Assembly (NCBI GenBank): GCA_964057225.1 | Contig: OZ059894.1 | Location: 5,828,001-5,892,000 of the forward strand | Reading direction: 5' to 3' | Source of the DNA: Auanema rhodensis | Taxonomy: Eukaryota > Nematoda > Chromadorea > Rhabditida > Rhabditidae | DNA: 64,000 nt | Shown here: positions 1 through 12,139 of the stretch, piece by piece | Layout: each line of letters begins with the position of its first letter | Numbering within the stretch: position 1 is the first letter of the stretch | Notes under the pieces: model-generated | Databases searched by the model: none | Seen by the model: only the letters and a program-made list of their open reading frames with translations | What the model was told of the DNA's origin: nothing | Position numbers and translations under genes: made by a program

Positions 1-3000
1 AAATATGATTTCAGTCATTTATCTAAAATTGTTCATCGTCTAACGCTCTCTCTCGCCCTCTTTTCCAGCTTTATTCATCTATGGTCACAAGTGAACTGAC
101 TGACATATCGGTTTGCAGTCGATGGCTGACGCCTTAGCCACCAGCTAAGCACACTTTGTCCCCAAGGAAAACACTGAAGCTTTTAAAATCTCTGTTGCAA
201 ACCCGACCTTCTCTTGCTCTCTCTTTCTTTCTTTTTCTCTTTCTCTCTCTTCATTCTTGCCTTCTGCTTCTTCCAGCTTTCTCGTTCATTCTTCCTTATT
301 CTTTCAAGCACATACAAGTATCGAAGTAGTATGGAAGATTAGAGAAGAGAAGAAAAGTTTAGTCAATAGCTAGTCCCTTGACTATTTTACACTGAAATTC
401 AAATTTTTTATCAGTAATTCAAGCTTTCAAATCAATTCGAAAAAAACAAAAAATGAGAAGCTGTCAGTTCCTCGAGGAACATTGTCAAATGTTCCAGGCT
501 ACAAGAACGAACACACGAATGAATTGTTTAAGAGAGGAAGTACAGGTGTTCGCACTCGCGCTGAACACAATGCAGCCCTCTCTCATCCACCACTCTGCAC
601 ACGTCAGCTAATTTGAATATAGCTTAAATCTCCCCTTTTACTAAAATATACGAAAATTTATTGTTAGTATTAAGGAAATAACAGAAATATATGATGTGAA
701 AAGCATGGATGTTGGATACAACAGAAGAATAAATGTGGTTTAAACAAACTATCAGCATTATATAACCGAATTTTTGAATAAAACTAATGAAACACTGTTA
801 AATCAATCTTTTGAATGTTCAAAAGTTAATAAATAGTAGAATCATTTTAATAAAAATAGTTTATAAATTTAACAACATTTAAAAAACAATATGAAATAAA
901 ATAAAGGCTATGTAAAAAGATTTGACATCCACAAAACAATTATCTGACCGACTTTAGTTGAATTAAACAACTTTTCTTTCTCTCATTTCTTTTTTTATGA
1001 TAGTTGTGTTCAAATTTATTTGTTTACAACTGTTTTCTCGAACCTTTTTTCATAGCAAACATTTACCTCAAAACGTATGTTCTTTGGATCAATTATCAAT
1101 TATTAGTTTCAAAATTAATTATTTTAGTTAATACTGGAACAATTACAAACAAACAAACAAAACATAGCATACTCGTAACGCTTAAAAATCAAAGAAATTA
1201 CGAATTAGACAATGAAAAAGATAAAAGCGTGAAGTTGAAGACCCAGAGTGTAAGCGAACGAGGCGCGATATGGGGTACGAACACCTGGGGAGCTTTTGCA
1301 AATCATCGATGAATGACACGATTGTTTACGGAAAGTATTTCTTTTATTCTATAGAAAAGCATGAATCTGCTTCTGGTATGTATATTTTTAAAATGAAGGT
1401 AGCAGAGATATTTGGGAAAAACAAAAAAGAAAACCGAAAATTTCTTCGAATTATTATAAAAATTGTTTGAATAAGACAGAGAGTGAGGGTGTATTTAGCT
1501 CTCTCTCTATATCAGCGGTACTTTTCTCTTATTTCTCTCATTTTCATCTCTTCTTCTACTCCTCTTGTTCTATCTTCCCTGTGGTACTCTGGCTATGGTG
1601 GTAGTGGTGAAGGATGGACAGCTGCAGCTGCCCTGGTGCAAAGCCTACTGGCACACATACACAGAGACATACATACAACTGCAGGCGACAAACGGAAATT
1701 CGAGGAGCGTGCCCAAAGACATCGGACGATTCTGGGTGTGTCGTTTGAAGAAAAATGTTTATTATCTGACCGCCTAAGAAAATTTCCAAAAAAACGAAGA
1801 ACATGACGACAAAGTAAAGAACTTAACGAAGCCTGCAATGCCGAGCAGAAGAGCAAAAAATTTGTTTACTAGTTTACTTGACTATTCATTGGCATGGCGT
1901 TCTGCATTGTGCTAAATACCAGCTTATATTGAATATAATTTCATATTTTATGACTCAAAATAAAGAATATTTCAAATTTTAAGCTAAACATTATGAATTT
2001 TGAGCAGAAGGAAGTTTGAGAACTATGCTTTCTGATATACATATCGGTGATAACGTTTGAGGTTAAAAAGTCAGTCAAGAAATATTATAGAGAGCAATAA
2101 ATATAAAGAAGAATTCTGCCCAAATAGCCTAAAAGTAAAAACAAAATAAATGGCAAACATTTGTAATCGTAAAAGGAAAATTAAGTAGGAATTAAAGCAG
2201 CACCATGTCATGGGCCATTAACTCAAAAAATGAAAATAGTAATCATTCTATACAACGTAGTTTTTTTTAAGATTAATCTTATTAAGAATATTTATCAGAT
2301 AACATTTTTTTTTGATTAAATATGTTCCATATATATTATATTATTATATATGTTCAAATTTATTATTGAAAAATGTTTCTAAAAAGACAAAAATAACTGG
2401 ATTAATGCTTTAGAATTATTTTATTTTAATTATGAACTAAGGAAAGGTCAAATGAAAATGTAAACAGAATTCTTGAATAATTTAGTAGTCTTTGTTTCAA
2501 TTCAATTTAGATTATTAAGAAGTTCAATGTTTGTTAATGTTCAAACTGAGTATTATTTAAACTATAAATTCATGATTATTATATGAAAAAAAAACTTTTT
2601 TCTAGGAAATTAACCTTAAACAGCAATTTCCTTCATTTAGGAATTTTTGTCAATAAAGCTTAGAGTGAAAACAATAAAAAATATTTAGAAAATTAAATAG
2701 CAAATTATAAAAGAAAAGAAGAAATATTTTAAAAATTAAGTAGAAAAAGCTATGCTTAGCGTATCTATGTATGAATGTTATAAGCCATGTTGTGGACAAT
2801 GCTATAGAAGCTATGGCCTGGCATCGATCCAACTCTCTTTTCTCTCATTCATCAGAGAGGCTTGCCTGGCCTCTCTAACAAGACAATGTTCTTTTACTGG
2901 AGCTCTTGCCCTGATGCTGGTGGTGGACCAGTCCTTTTCCAGTCCACACTTCCCGTTTTGTGCTTTGAGCTTCAGAAATAAGGAAAAAGGCTGGCTCAAC

Positions 3001-5963
3001 TGAAACATATCATCAAAGAATATATGTGAAAAATTTTTCCTATCATGAAGCTCAATCAGTACAATTTGGTCCTTTTTTTCTTAAAACTAGCTTTAAGTGT
3101 TAATTGGATTTTTCCGCAGATTGTTGGAAATCAAACATGATGCCACCGATTTTCTTTGAGATTTGGGAGAGGTGTCTGAAGAATGAAAGAAAAACGTTCA
3201 AAAGATCTTCTGGTCAGTTCTATGCATTATATATTTTATATTTCATATGATGCTATAAATCAAAAATTGATATGTATATGAGTACTTGAACTAACTATTT
3301 CCTTATGGTATAGCAAAGTTTATGGAAAAATGGTAATGAGATAATGTGTAACGAAAATATCAAAAAATAAGAAAACTAATAGCTCAGAAACCTCAATATT
3401 ACCAAATAATTCAAAAATAGAAATAATTACTTCAAACTTTCAAATGAGTACTAAGAAATACCCGGAACCAGCTAGTATTTAGGTAAGATGCTTCATAACA
3501 CTCGAATGAAAAATTATATGAAATTTGAGAAACAATTTGATGATGGTACCAGAAAATAAGGCATTTCAAATACAAAATGAAGAGACTTGGTGTACTTTTA
3601 GTGAAGAAAGACGACACTGAGATAGATAGAAAAGAGGGATAAAAGAAGGAAAAGAGAAAATGAAGAAAAGCGTATGGACGAAGCCGATTGGATTACTTTG
3701 AGAACAATTAGACGATGATGTTATTAAATTATGTAGTCAAGCTTTTTCAAAAGAAATCTATTTATTCTATTATTTTAGAAACTGTATGAATAATTATGAA
3801 TTTTCGGGTTGAGATAAATCTATGAACAACGAAGGCTCAAAAATACTTCAGAATGCAAGAAGAACAGATTTTGCCACATTCTTTTGAAAGATGGTAATGC
3901 TATTAAAAAGGTTTAATGATATACACATATTGAGTTTAAAGGAAATAATTGAATAGAATTTTTTGTTGAAAAGAGGCTTCAGTAGTTTTTCTTAATTTTA
4001 AAGGTCGAACCGCTAAGACCAGAATGTTTTTCTAGCGACTTGCACGATATAATAGTACTTGCTGCAGCTTTGTAACGAACTGAGTAAAAAAATAAACTTT
4101 TTTTAAATTAGAAAGCAAGTCAAGAAAAAAATTTCTATTCATTTTGCCAACAAACATTTTTTTTATACTTGTTCTCTGTCTTCCTATTCCATCTCTTCGC
4201 CCTCTTCTCAGTACATAGAAATGTCTAGCTATTACATAATTTTGAATACGATTTAAGCAAATTTATAAAAAGAATTTTGACACATTGCGAACAAGTCTAT
4301 ACATATTGCTACTGAGCTTTTGAGCTGGTGTACTCCAGTTAAAAAATAGAGAGCAGATTTAAAACTTTATGAAATTATTTTTTAGTGAATATGAAAATAG
4401 TCTAAAAAGGAATTCATATATGTATATCGAAACAATTTAGCATAGAAGTTTTACGTTTTAGAAGCAAAGTACATGACATTAAATGGCTTTCTTGTATTGA
4501 ATATGAAGCGTAAAGTCTGCAACACGGGTTGAGAAAGAATTTGATGTTAGTACTTTAGAAGTCACTTTTAAGAGAAAAGTTTATAAAAAAGGAAACTTTT
4601 TGTTTATTCAACTTGGAAAGAAGCTTAATGTAAAGAGTCCAACAGAAAATATAACAGAAAATTGACGGCAAGAATTATAATATATGAAGAAGGAAAAGAA
4701 TTAGAAATATAAATGAAAAATACAAAGGTAAAGATGAAAATAACGATGATGATGTTAATGATTGAAAAAGTGTTGAAAGAATAGAAACATAAATGGATAG
4801 AGGGTACAAAGAAAGAGAGAATGTGTTCCTCGAAAACGGCAAAGGAAAGCAACAAGGAGAGAACGTATGTAGAGTAGATAAGTCTATAAAAATTTATGAC
4901 ATCTGTCAGCACGCAATGTGAAAGAGAAAAAGTCTTTTCGTTTTTTTTGGCTTCAAATAATGCTCATGAAAGAGAAGACAGAGAAAAAACATTTCGTTCT
5001 TGTGTGCTCCAGATTCTTATAGCCATTTCCCTTTGTCTTTATCGTGTTCTTATGCTTACGAACTTAAGTGAAAGGAAACAGATGCTGAAAAAACTTTTCA
5101 AACACATCAACAACAAAAATACACAATTCAAACTTTTATGTTTTGAATTTGTTTTTATTTTCTTTTTTAACTGATTTGAAGTTAGAATTTGGAGAAGTAT
5201 TAGTTTTCATGTTCGACGTTTGAATATCAAAATTCAAAAAAAATGTGAAAAAAAAATTTGTAAGGGGTTTCCTATGTTTAGGTTCAATAATGTTACTAGA
5301 AAACAAAACGATTCCTCTCTAATCGAAACTTCAGAAAAGAATACTCCGGAAAATTGATTTGAATAACGATGAATTGTAACTTTTATGGCAGCTGCTCAGC
5401 TATTTCTATTGCACTTGCGAACATTTTAGAACCGAAGCTGTAACCATGACATGAGTAGCTTTTCCGTCGCATTTAATACACAATTTACTAAACCATAGTG
5501 TTGATGAACATCAGAATTGTAGTATTTGTAAAAAAAATAAATAAAATGCTAAACTTTAATGTTCAATTTACTGTTTTTCTCTATCATTTTACTAGAGGAA
5601 AACCAAAAGTCATGAGAATCTCCGAAGAAATAAACATTAAATTGATGCAAGACATTGGACATCAGTTCAAAAGCGAGGATAAAACGACAATGCAGACAAT
5701 TCAAATACATTTAGAAGCTATAAAGCACTAAGAATTATATATTATAGTTCTCAGCAAATTATAATCACATTTTTTACAACAAGAAACAATGAAAGAAAAT
5801 GTAGGAAGTGAAGATTGTAGTAAAGGAACTTGAGGGCATATCTAAAAACCGTGACCTATTATGATGGATACAGCTGTCAGGTGACCATTGACCAATAGAT
5901 CTTCTGGCAATTGCACTGCTGGTCGTCGGCACATTTCTATTCAGCCGTTCATCCCAACTTCTT
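1..5963. other. Non-coding or unassigned AT-rich stretch
   Basis: I see no spliceable gene here. The start holds pyrimidine-rich low complexity (about 205-300). Short GC-richer islands lie at about 540-610, 1556-1800 and 2800-3000, where several frames on both strands stay open by chance, so they look like non-coding conserved or regulatory DNA rather than exons. The island near 2853-2875 contains a perfect 8-bp inverted repeat (agagaggc / gcctctct, 7-base loop), and a 6-bp one (gtggac / gtccac) lies near 2922-2946. ORFs in this stretch are short, T-rich or K/R-rich and lack good flanking splice sites. Confidence 0.5.
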
Positions 5964-8690
5964 ATGATTATTCTGCTTGTCTTCATATATTTTTTTTCAA
6001 TTACAGGTAATAATTAAATAAAGTTTAGTCATATATATTAATATATATAATTCTTGCAAACGATTATCATTTGCTCAAGGCGATTTGACACAAAATCGTA
6101 AGTTCGAAATCGATAATTATGTAGATTATCGACTATTTTACGATTATCGGGGTTTCATAGTTCTCGAGGGTTCATGGGTTTTCAGCATAGTTCTCGAGGG
6201 TTCATGGGTTTTCAGCATAGTTTTCGAGGGTTCATGGGTTTTCAGCATAGTTCTCGAGCGACAATCGGTGTACTTCTTCGAAAATTTTTAAATTGAAAGA
6301 AGCCATTATCATCATTTTTGGGGACCGATATCTATGAAATATGCGTCGTATTTGTTTTTTATAATTAATTTCTAACGATTACAGAATTCAAGCTCAAAAA
6401 GTAAGCTTAAAAATTTGGTGTACGATTCATAAAAAACAATCAGATTATCGAATTTAGCTGAAATCGATTTGTTGATAATCATTTATAAGTATAATATATA
6501 TACAAAGTTATATAAGAATATAATATTTCTTAAACATTAATCAAAATTATACATTTTAGATGGCGTTATTCAATTACAGCGGCGTCTAGTCAATGGTAAT
6601 TTGAAATTTCAACGAGTATGCTATGTTCTTAATCACTAAAATATGTTGAAAAACATTTTCAGATTCAAAACTATACTGATGAGTTATTACCGAGAAGAAC
6701 AAAGGAAAAACAATTAGGATTAAACGTTTTAATGGTTGCTGATTATTCAGTGTATAATGGTATGATAATATTGTAGTTCTTTAAAAAATTTCAAAACTTG
6801 GTTCAAGCCTTTTTGGATATTTCTCGAGGAGATAAAAAAACGGCATCTATAAGAACTGATGAATACTTATCAGCCATTTTCCATCAGGTATTTTGAACAC
6901 AGAGTAGTGAATTAACATTAAATTTATTTAGGTTAAGCTTATATATGATGATATAGTAATTGCTGATCAAAAACTTGATTTAAAACTGATTCATAATCTT
7001 GTAACATTCAGGTTTTAATGATAAAAGGTATACATGTAATATTTATTTTAGATGGGATGACTGTCCTATGCTTGATGTTCCAAGCGTAAATAATGAAACG
7101 GATTTCAATATAACATCTTTAACTTATAATTTAACTTTAGAACAAGAACTTAATTACTTAGAGTAAGCTATTCTATTGATTGTTTTACAAAAAAAACAAA
7201 GACAGCTATTGCGTTGCCAGACAAAAAAAGTTTTGAGTTGATTTTAAAATGAAAAATGAAAAATTTAAACACCTTTCTAACTTTCTTTTGAAAACTTCTC
7301 ATTCAAAATTGAGCTCAAATACATAAAACAAAGAAAATAAAATATTAAAATAACGTAATTATCTATATAATTTCAATTATACATTTCTTTCAGTGTATCT
7401 CGTAGTATATCAGCAGAATTAGCTTTAAATAAAGTTAGTGACTGGCTATCACAACATAGTAATATGCTACCTGCTAATGATCATGCTTTTTTCGTTACAA
7501 AGTTTTTCTGTTAGAAATAAACTAAAATTCATTTTATTTTTTAGACTAGATTTGTATACGGAACATGCGGGTTCTGCAACTCAAGGCATGGCTTATGTTG
7601 GACATATTTGTAAAAAAGGTTTCGCATAGAGTTTGCTTGTATGCAAAAACTTGTTTTTAGATGAATCATTAAGCTTAATCGAAGATGTTGGAGGCACTGC
7701 AACTGCTCTGATTGCGGCTCATGAGCTTGCTCACAGGTATAAATGACAAGAATTAAATTGTTAAAGCTCAGTTTTCAACTTTAGTTTACAGTTTAGGAGC
7801 TTTTCATGACGATTCCCAGAACGATACAATCAATTGCAAAGCTAGCGATAATTTTATGATGTCTGCTAGAGGTGTATAAGTTATCCTTACTTATATTATT
7901 GGAACTTTTTTCAGTATCCGGAAGTGATAATGATGTTTTGTTTGCAAATAGTAGGAAGCTCAGTCAATGTAGTGTTGATTCAATTGAGAATACACTTCGG
8001 TTAGCTATATATATATTCATATCAATATTGTTTTGAAATACAGAACGAATGCAGCTAGTTGCGTATGGAAATCGAAAGATGAACAGACGAATGTAACAAA
8101 ATCTTTTGATAACGATTTGAAACCTGGCGAACAGTAAGGCCAATAGTTTTGTCTTGTTTATTCATACCTTCTGACATACTTAGAATTCCATTGTATCTAC
8201 AATGTCAAATATCATTTGGTCCACATTTTGGAGTATGTCCGGTTTGAAAAGAAAATATCTTCATTAAATTTAATTAAAATGCTTGATAGAACAAAGAATA
8301 TTTTCGCGGCTCTTCCATATGTCGACGAATTTGGTGTAAAAATCGAAACGAGAAACGATCAGCTCCATGTGTTACATTAGCTTATCTCCCAGCTTTAGAT
8401 GGCTCCGAATGCGGAAGAAACAGGGTCAATTTCGAGAAACATGATTTTAATAAATTTTTATTTTAGTGGTGTATGAGTGGTGAATGTGTTCTGAATCAGA
8501 AGAAGATGAGAGGTGATATCATTCTATTGAAATATAGCTTAACTATTTATCTCGAGTTTCAGATTGTCATGATCTCAACGCCAAAACTTGTTCAAAATAC
8601 TCAAAAATCAAGCTCCGGCATTACTGTAAATCAAAAGATTTCACAGACATTTGTTGTGCATCATGTGCTCGTTTGAAAGAATTGAATTGA
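5964..8690 (+). CDS. Secreted ADAMTS-family zinc metalloprotease, MIG-17-like (multi-exon)
   Basis: Predicted secreted reprolysin-type metalloprotease, likely remodelling basement membrane or extracellular matrix as known for MIG-17. Seen from 5' to 3': a hydrophobic first exon (5964-6006, [14 protein letters not shown]), a short propeptide with three decapeptide repeats (exon about 6080-6267), small exons 6385-6400 and 6560-6615, and a dibasic processing-type site LLPRRTKEK (exon from 6663). The catalytic domain opens [13 protein letters not shown]; the zinc site HELAHSLGAFHD is split by an intron (exons ending 7738 and starting about 7795) and is followed by a Met-turn FMMSA. A cysteine-rich disintegrin-like module follows (CRRIWC, then CGRNRWCMSGEC). 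The C-terminal PLAC-type cysteine pattern ends CCASC before TGA at 8688. No thrombospondin repeat is seen, which matches MIG-17 rather than GON-1 or ADT proteins. Introns are about 40-60 bp. The catalytic part is firm; the four 5'-most exons are inferred from splice phase. Confidence 0.85.
6157..6258 (+). repeat. Three 30-bp tandem repeats in the propeptide region
   Basis: A 30-bp unit is repeated three times with one substitution, then a partial fourth copy diverges after ttctcgag. Read in the frame of the protease it encodes the decapeptide [10 protein letters not shown] (one copy [10 protein letters not shown]). Each unit also contains ttttcagcatag, which could act as a 3' splice acceptor; because the unit is 30 bp, use of any copy keeps the frame. 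Confidence 0.9.
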
Positions 8691-9020
8691 ATCCTAGATA
8701 TTGAAGATGTTTCATGTGAACAAAGAATTAAAAATATTTTTATCCATTTGAATTTTAAATTTTTACAGTATCCTACACTTCCCCAGTGTCAGAAAAAAAT
8801 AATTAGAGTTTTTCATTTAAAACGTTTCGATAATGATCTTTTATGTTATCATGAGATAAGTACAGAGCATAAATGGAATATTAATCTAATCACTGTGCTT
8901 GTTTGATCTGTGTCTCAAACCACAATATAATTTTGTTCTTGTTCTACAATTAATAGAAAAGATCCACTACAAAATAATTCATTGAAACAGTTTTGTATAA
9001 CTGATTTTTTAAATTTTCAG
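8691..9020. other. Short intergenic gap, possible SL acceptor at its end
   Basis: 330 bp separate the protease stop from the hexosaminidase ATG. The gap ends aaattttcag directly against ATG at 9021, a sequence that can serve as a trans-splice acceptor. No clear AATAAA is seen after the protease stop. The spacing fits either a two-gene operon or two independently transcribed genes. Confidence 0.4.
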
Positions 9021-12000
9021 ATGAAATTATTGTTGTTTCTTCTCCTATTAATCGGATGCAATGCATGGTATTATGGTCGTCCTCCTCCAGGAGCATCAAC
9101 TACGTATAGATTTTGATTGTACTTTATCTTTAATTATTATTAAAATCTTATAGTGGTGGAGTGTGGCCATTACCATTGAATCAAACAACAACTAAGATTG
9201 TACTTGGTATTAATCCACCACAATTCCAATTCCAATATGATGTAAGTTGTATTTACTTTCATTTTTAATTTGAAGTTTTATCAGAATACCTGTGATATTC
9301 TCAAACAAGCTGTCAAACGTTATACAAAACTTTCATTCACTGGATATGATGCTGTACGTTTTGGGATAAAGAACAGAAACTCAATATCTTGTTTTAGAAA
9401 ACTTTCCAATCTCTTAGCTCAAACCTTTTGAAATCTCTTACTATTAAATCTACAAGTGGTTGTACTACCGCTTACCCACAACTAGAAATGGATGAAAGTT
9501 GTTAGTTAGCATTTTTTTTTAAATTACGAGATATAAACTTGGATTCAAACTTCAGATAGTTTATCCATTGGATCTAATGGCCTAGCCACTTTAAGTGCTA
9601 ACCAAGTTTGGGGTGTTTTGAGAGGTTTAGAAACCTTCAGTCAGCTGATTTATTCACCAAAGAAAAATAGTGTAAGTATGCTGTAGTAAATTTATTCTGA
9701 GATGTATTATTTCCGTACTCTTTGATTTATTTTTAGTTTTCTATTATGTCAAATACAATTTATGATAAACCACGTTTCCCTCATCGTGGTGTTATGATTG
9801 ATTCATCAAGACATTTCCTTCCTGTTGGAGTACTTCTTCAGAATCTGGTAAGTTTTTACTGAAAAAATAAAAAATAAATAAATAAAATGAAGTTTATGTT
9901 TATCGTATCTTTATTTATTCATTATTTAAGGATATTATGGCCATGAACAAATTGAATGTTTTCCATTGGCACTTAGTTGATAGTGAATCCTTCCCATATC
10001 CATCACTGAAATACCCTAATCTCACACTACTAGTAAGTTAACATTTTTTCGAATAGATTTATTAAAGGAAAAAATGAATATCCAGTCGAGCAAATTTAAT
10101 TTTTTTTCAACAAAATTAAAAAAACATTCAGAGCTTCAATTAGTTTAACCCATATTTGTGAAACTTTAACGAAAGTTTAAGTGTATTTGACAGAAAAATT
10201 CAACTTAAACTATAGGAAAATCGTTTAAATAGTTACATATGTTATCGTTCTGTATCATATTTGCTTTCGTCATATCATGAGACTTTCCGAACAACACTAT
10301 CTTCTATTGCAGGGAGCATACACACCAGCTCATACTTATACAATCGCTGATATTAAGAAAGTTATCGAGTATGCTAGATTACGTGGAATTCGTGTAGTTC
10401 CTGAATTCGATACTCCTGGTAATCAATTTTAATTTCATTGAAACCAAAATGTTCTCTGAATCTTGAAAAACAAACGAAACTACTTATAGTTAGTGCTGTG
10501 TAGTCAGCTGAGCTATTTGGAAAAAAATACATTTATAGTTAGCATAACTAATAATAGACATTGATGCACATATAAGCAGAATAAAAATAACTGTAGATAT
10601 CATTTTTTAGAATGTTTTGCAACTTAAACTGATATTATTTGTTAAAAAAAATTAAAACAAATGTATGTCATTTGTATTTTAATGTAGAGCATGTTAAAAC
10701 ATTTAAAAATATTAATTATAGATGCTTTTTAGGACACACTGGATCTTGGGGACATGCTTTCCCTAAGCTTCTTAGTACGTGTTACAACTCTCACGGAGCT
10801 GTGAACCAATTATCCAACATTATTGATGCTTCATATGAACCTAACTATGATATTCTTTATAATATTTTTGAGGTAAAATTAATATTTGACAAAATAAATT
10901 TCAAAGAGATGATTTTATAGGAAGCCTTAGCTTTGTTCAAGGACAATCATTTCCATTTTGGTGGTGATGAAGTATACTATGATATGATCAATTGCTGGTA
11001 TTATTTTGAACAAACAGATTTTTTTTGAAAGTTCAAATAAATTAGGCAAAACAATCCTGAAGTTCGTCAGAGAATGCAGAAAATGGGATTCCAAACAAAT
11101 AATCAACTACTTAACTATTATTGGAACAGAATTTTCAAAATTGTAGATTCTGCTCGTCCTGGAACTAAAAAAATTGTTTGGCAAGAAGTTTTGGATCAAA
11201 ATGTGCCTGTAAGTTATTTCAAGATGAGATCATAGCTGATATTTTATTTTAAGGCTAAAGAAAGTATTGCTCATGTTTGGAAGGGTGATACCTATGCTGA
11301 AGCTTTAGATGAAATGGCTGCGGTAACTAAGGCTGGTCACTATGCTATCCTGTCTTCTTGTTGGTAACGTTTGATCAAAAATCAGATTTAAAACAAAAAA
11401 TATTTTTTCAAGGTACTTGAATTATATTAAATATGGAGCTGATTGGGGATATGTTAATAACGATGCTATGAGAGAGAGAGGATTGTACTACGAGTGTGAT
11501 CCAACCGATTTTATTGGAACAGACAAGCAAAAGGTTAGTCATTCATATGACAACAACTAAAATCATAACAAATATGATTTCAGTCACTTGTCCTTGGAGG
11601 AGAAATAGCTTTGTGGGGTGAATTTGTTGACAGTACTAACTTGATTCAACGTTTATGGTTAGCAGTGTTTTCAATTCTAAATTATTTTATTTTTGTTATT
11701 TTATTTATATACGATTATCTTTCTTATAATTTCAAAATTTTTCCAAGCAAGACATTAAGTACTGTTATCAAACAGCATTTGATAAAGGATTTTGTTATAG
11801 GCCACGTGGATCTGCTGTTGCTGAGCGTCTTTGGTCTGATTCTGATGCTACGTCATCAGCTGATGAAGCATGGCCACGTTTGCATGAGTTCAGGTATACT
11901 TTCCTCTGACAAAATAAAAGCAACTATTGAGCTGATTACAGATGTCGCATGCTTCGACGTGGATTCCCAGGTCAACCAATCAACAACCCAGACTATTGCC

Positions 12001-12035
12001 CAGAAGAATGGAATCCACCATATGAAGAATTGTAA
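9021..12035 (+). CDS. hex-1: Beta-N-acetylhexosaminidase, GH20, HEXA/HEXB (HEX-1) type
   Basis: Predicted lysosomal or secreted glycoside hydrolase family 20 enzyme that removes terminal N-acetylhexosamine from glycoconjugates. The ATG at 9021 starts a signal peptide ([15 protein letters not shown]). The N-terminal GH20b-like domain holds [13 protein letters not shown]; the barrel follows with [56 protein letters not shown] and the catalytic Asp-Glu pair in HFGGDEVYY (exon 10921 to about 10998). Substrate-pocket tryptophans appear in [17 protein letters not shown] and [12 protein letters not shown], and the end [12 protein letters not shown] is typical. TAA is at 12033. About 14 exons; most introns are about 50 bp, with longer ones near 10030-10310, 10425-10730 and 11660-11800. 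All phases join. Motif order and length match the HEXA/B group, to which C. elegans HEX-1 belongs, rather than HEX-2 to HEX-5. Confidence 0.95.
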
Positions 12036-12126
12036 TATAATGTATAAACATACTATTTGATTTTGAAAAAAAAACAAGAAAATAACTTTATTTGAACAAA
12101 TTTGATACAGAGATATCATAAATTAT

Positions 12127-12132
12127 AATAAA
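12127..12132 (+). promoter_or_regulatory. Poly(A) signal AATAAA of the hexosaminidase gene
   Basis: AATAAA lies about 90 bp after the stop codon, the expected position for 3' end formation. Confidence 0.5.
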
Positions 12133-12139
12133 TACAAGA

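Noticed and set aside
1483-1856. Overlapping ORFs on both strands at a GC-richer island
   Set aside because: Several frames are open at once and none shows a domain, signal peptide or splice chain.
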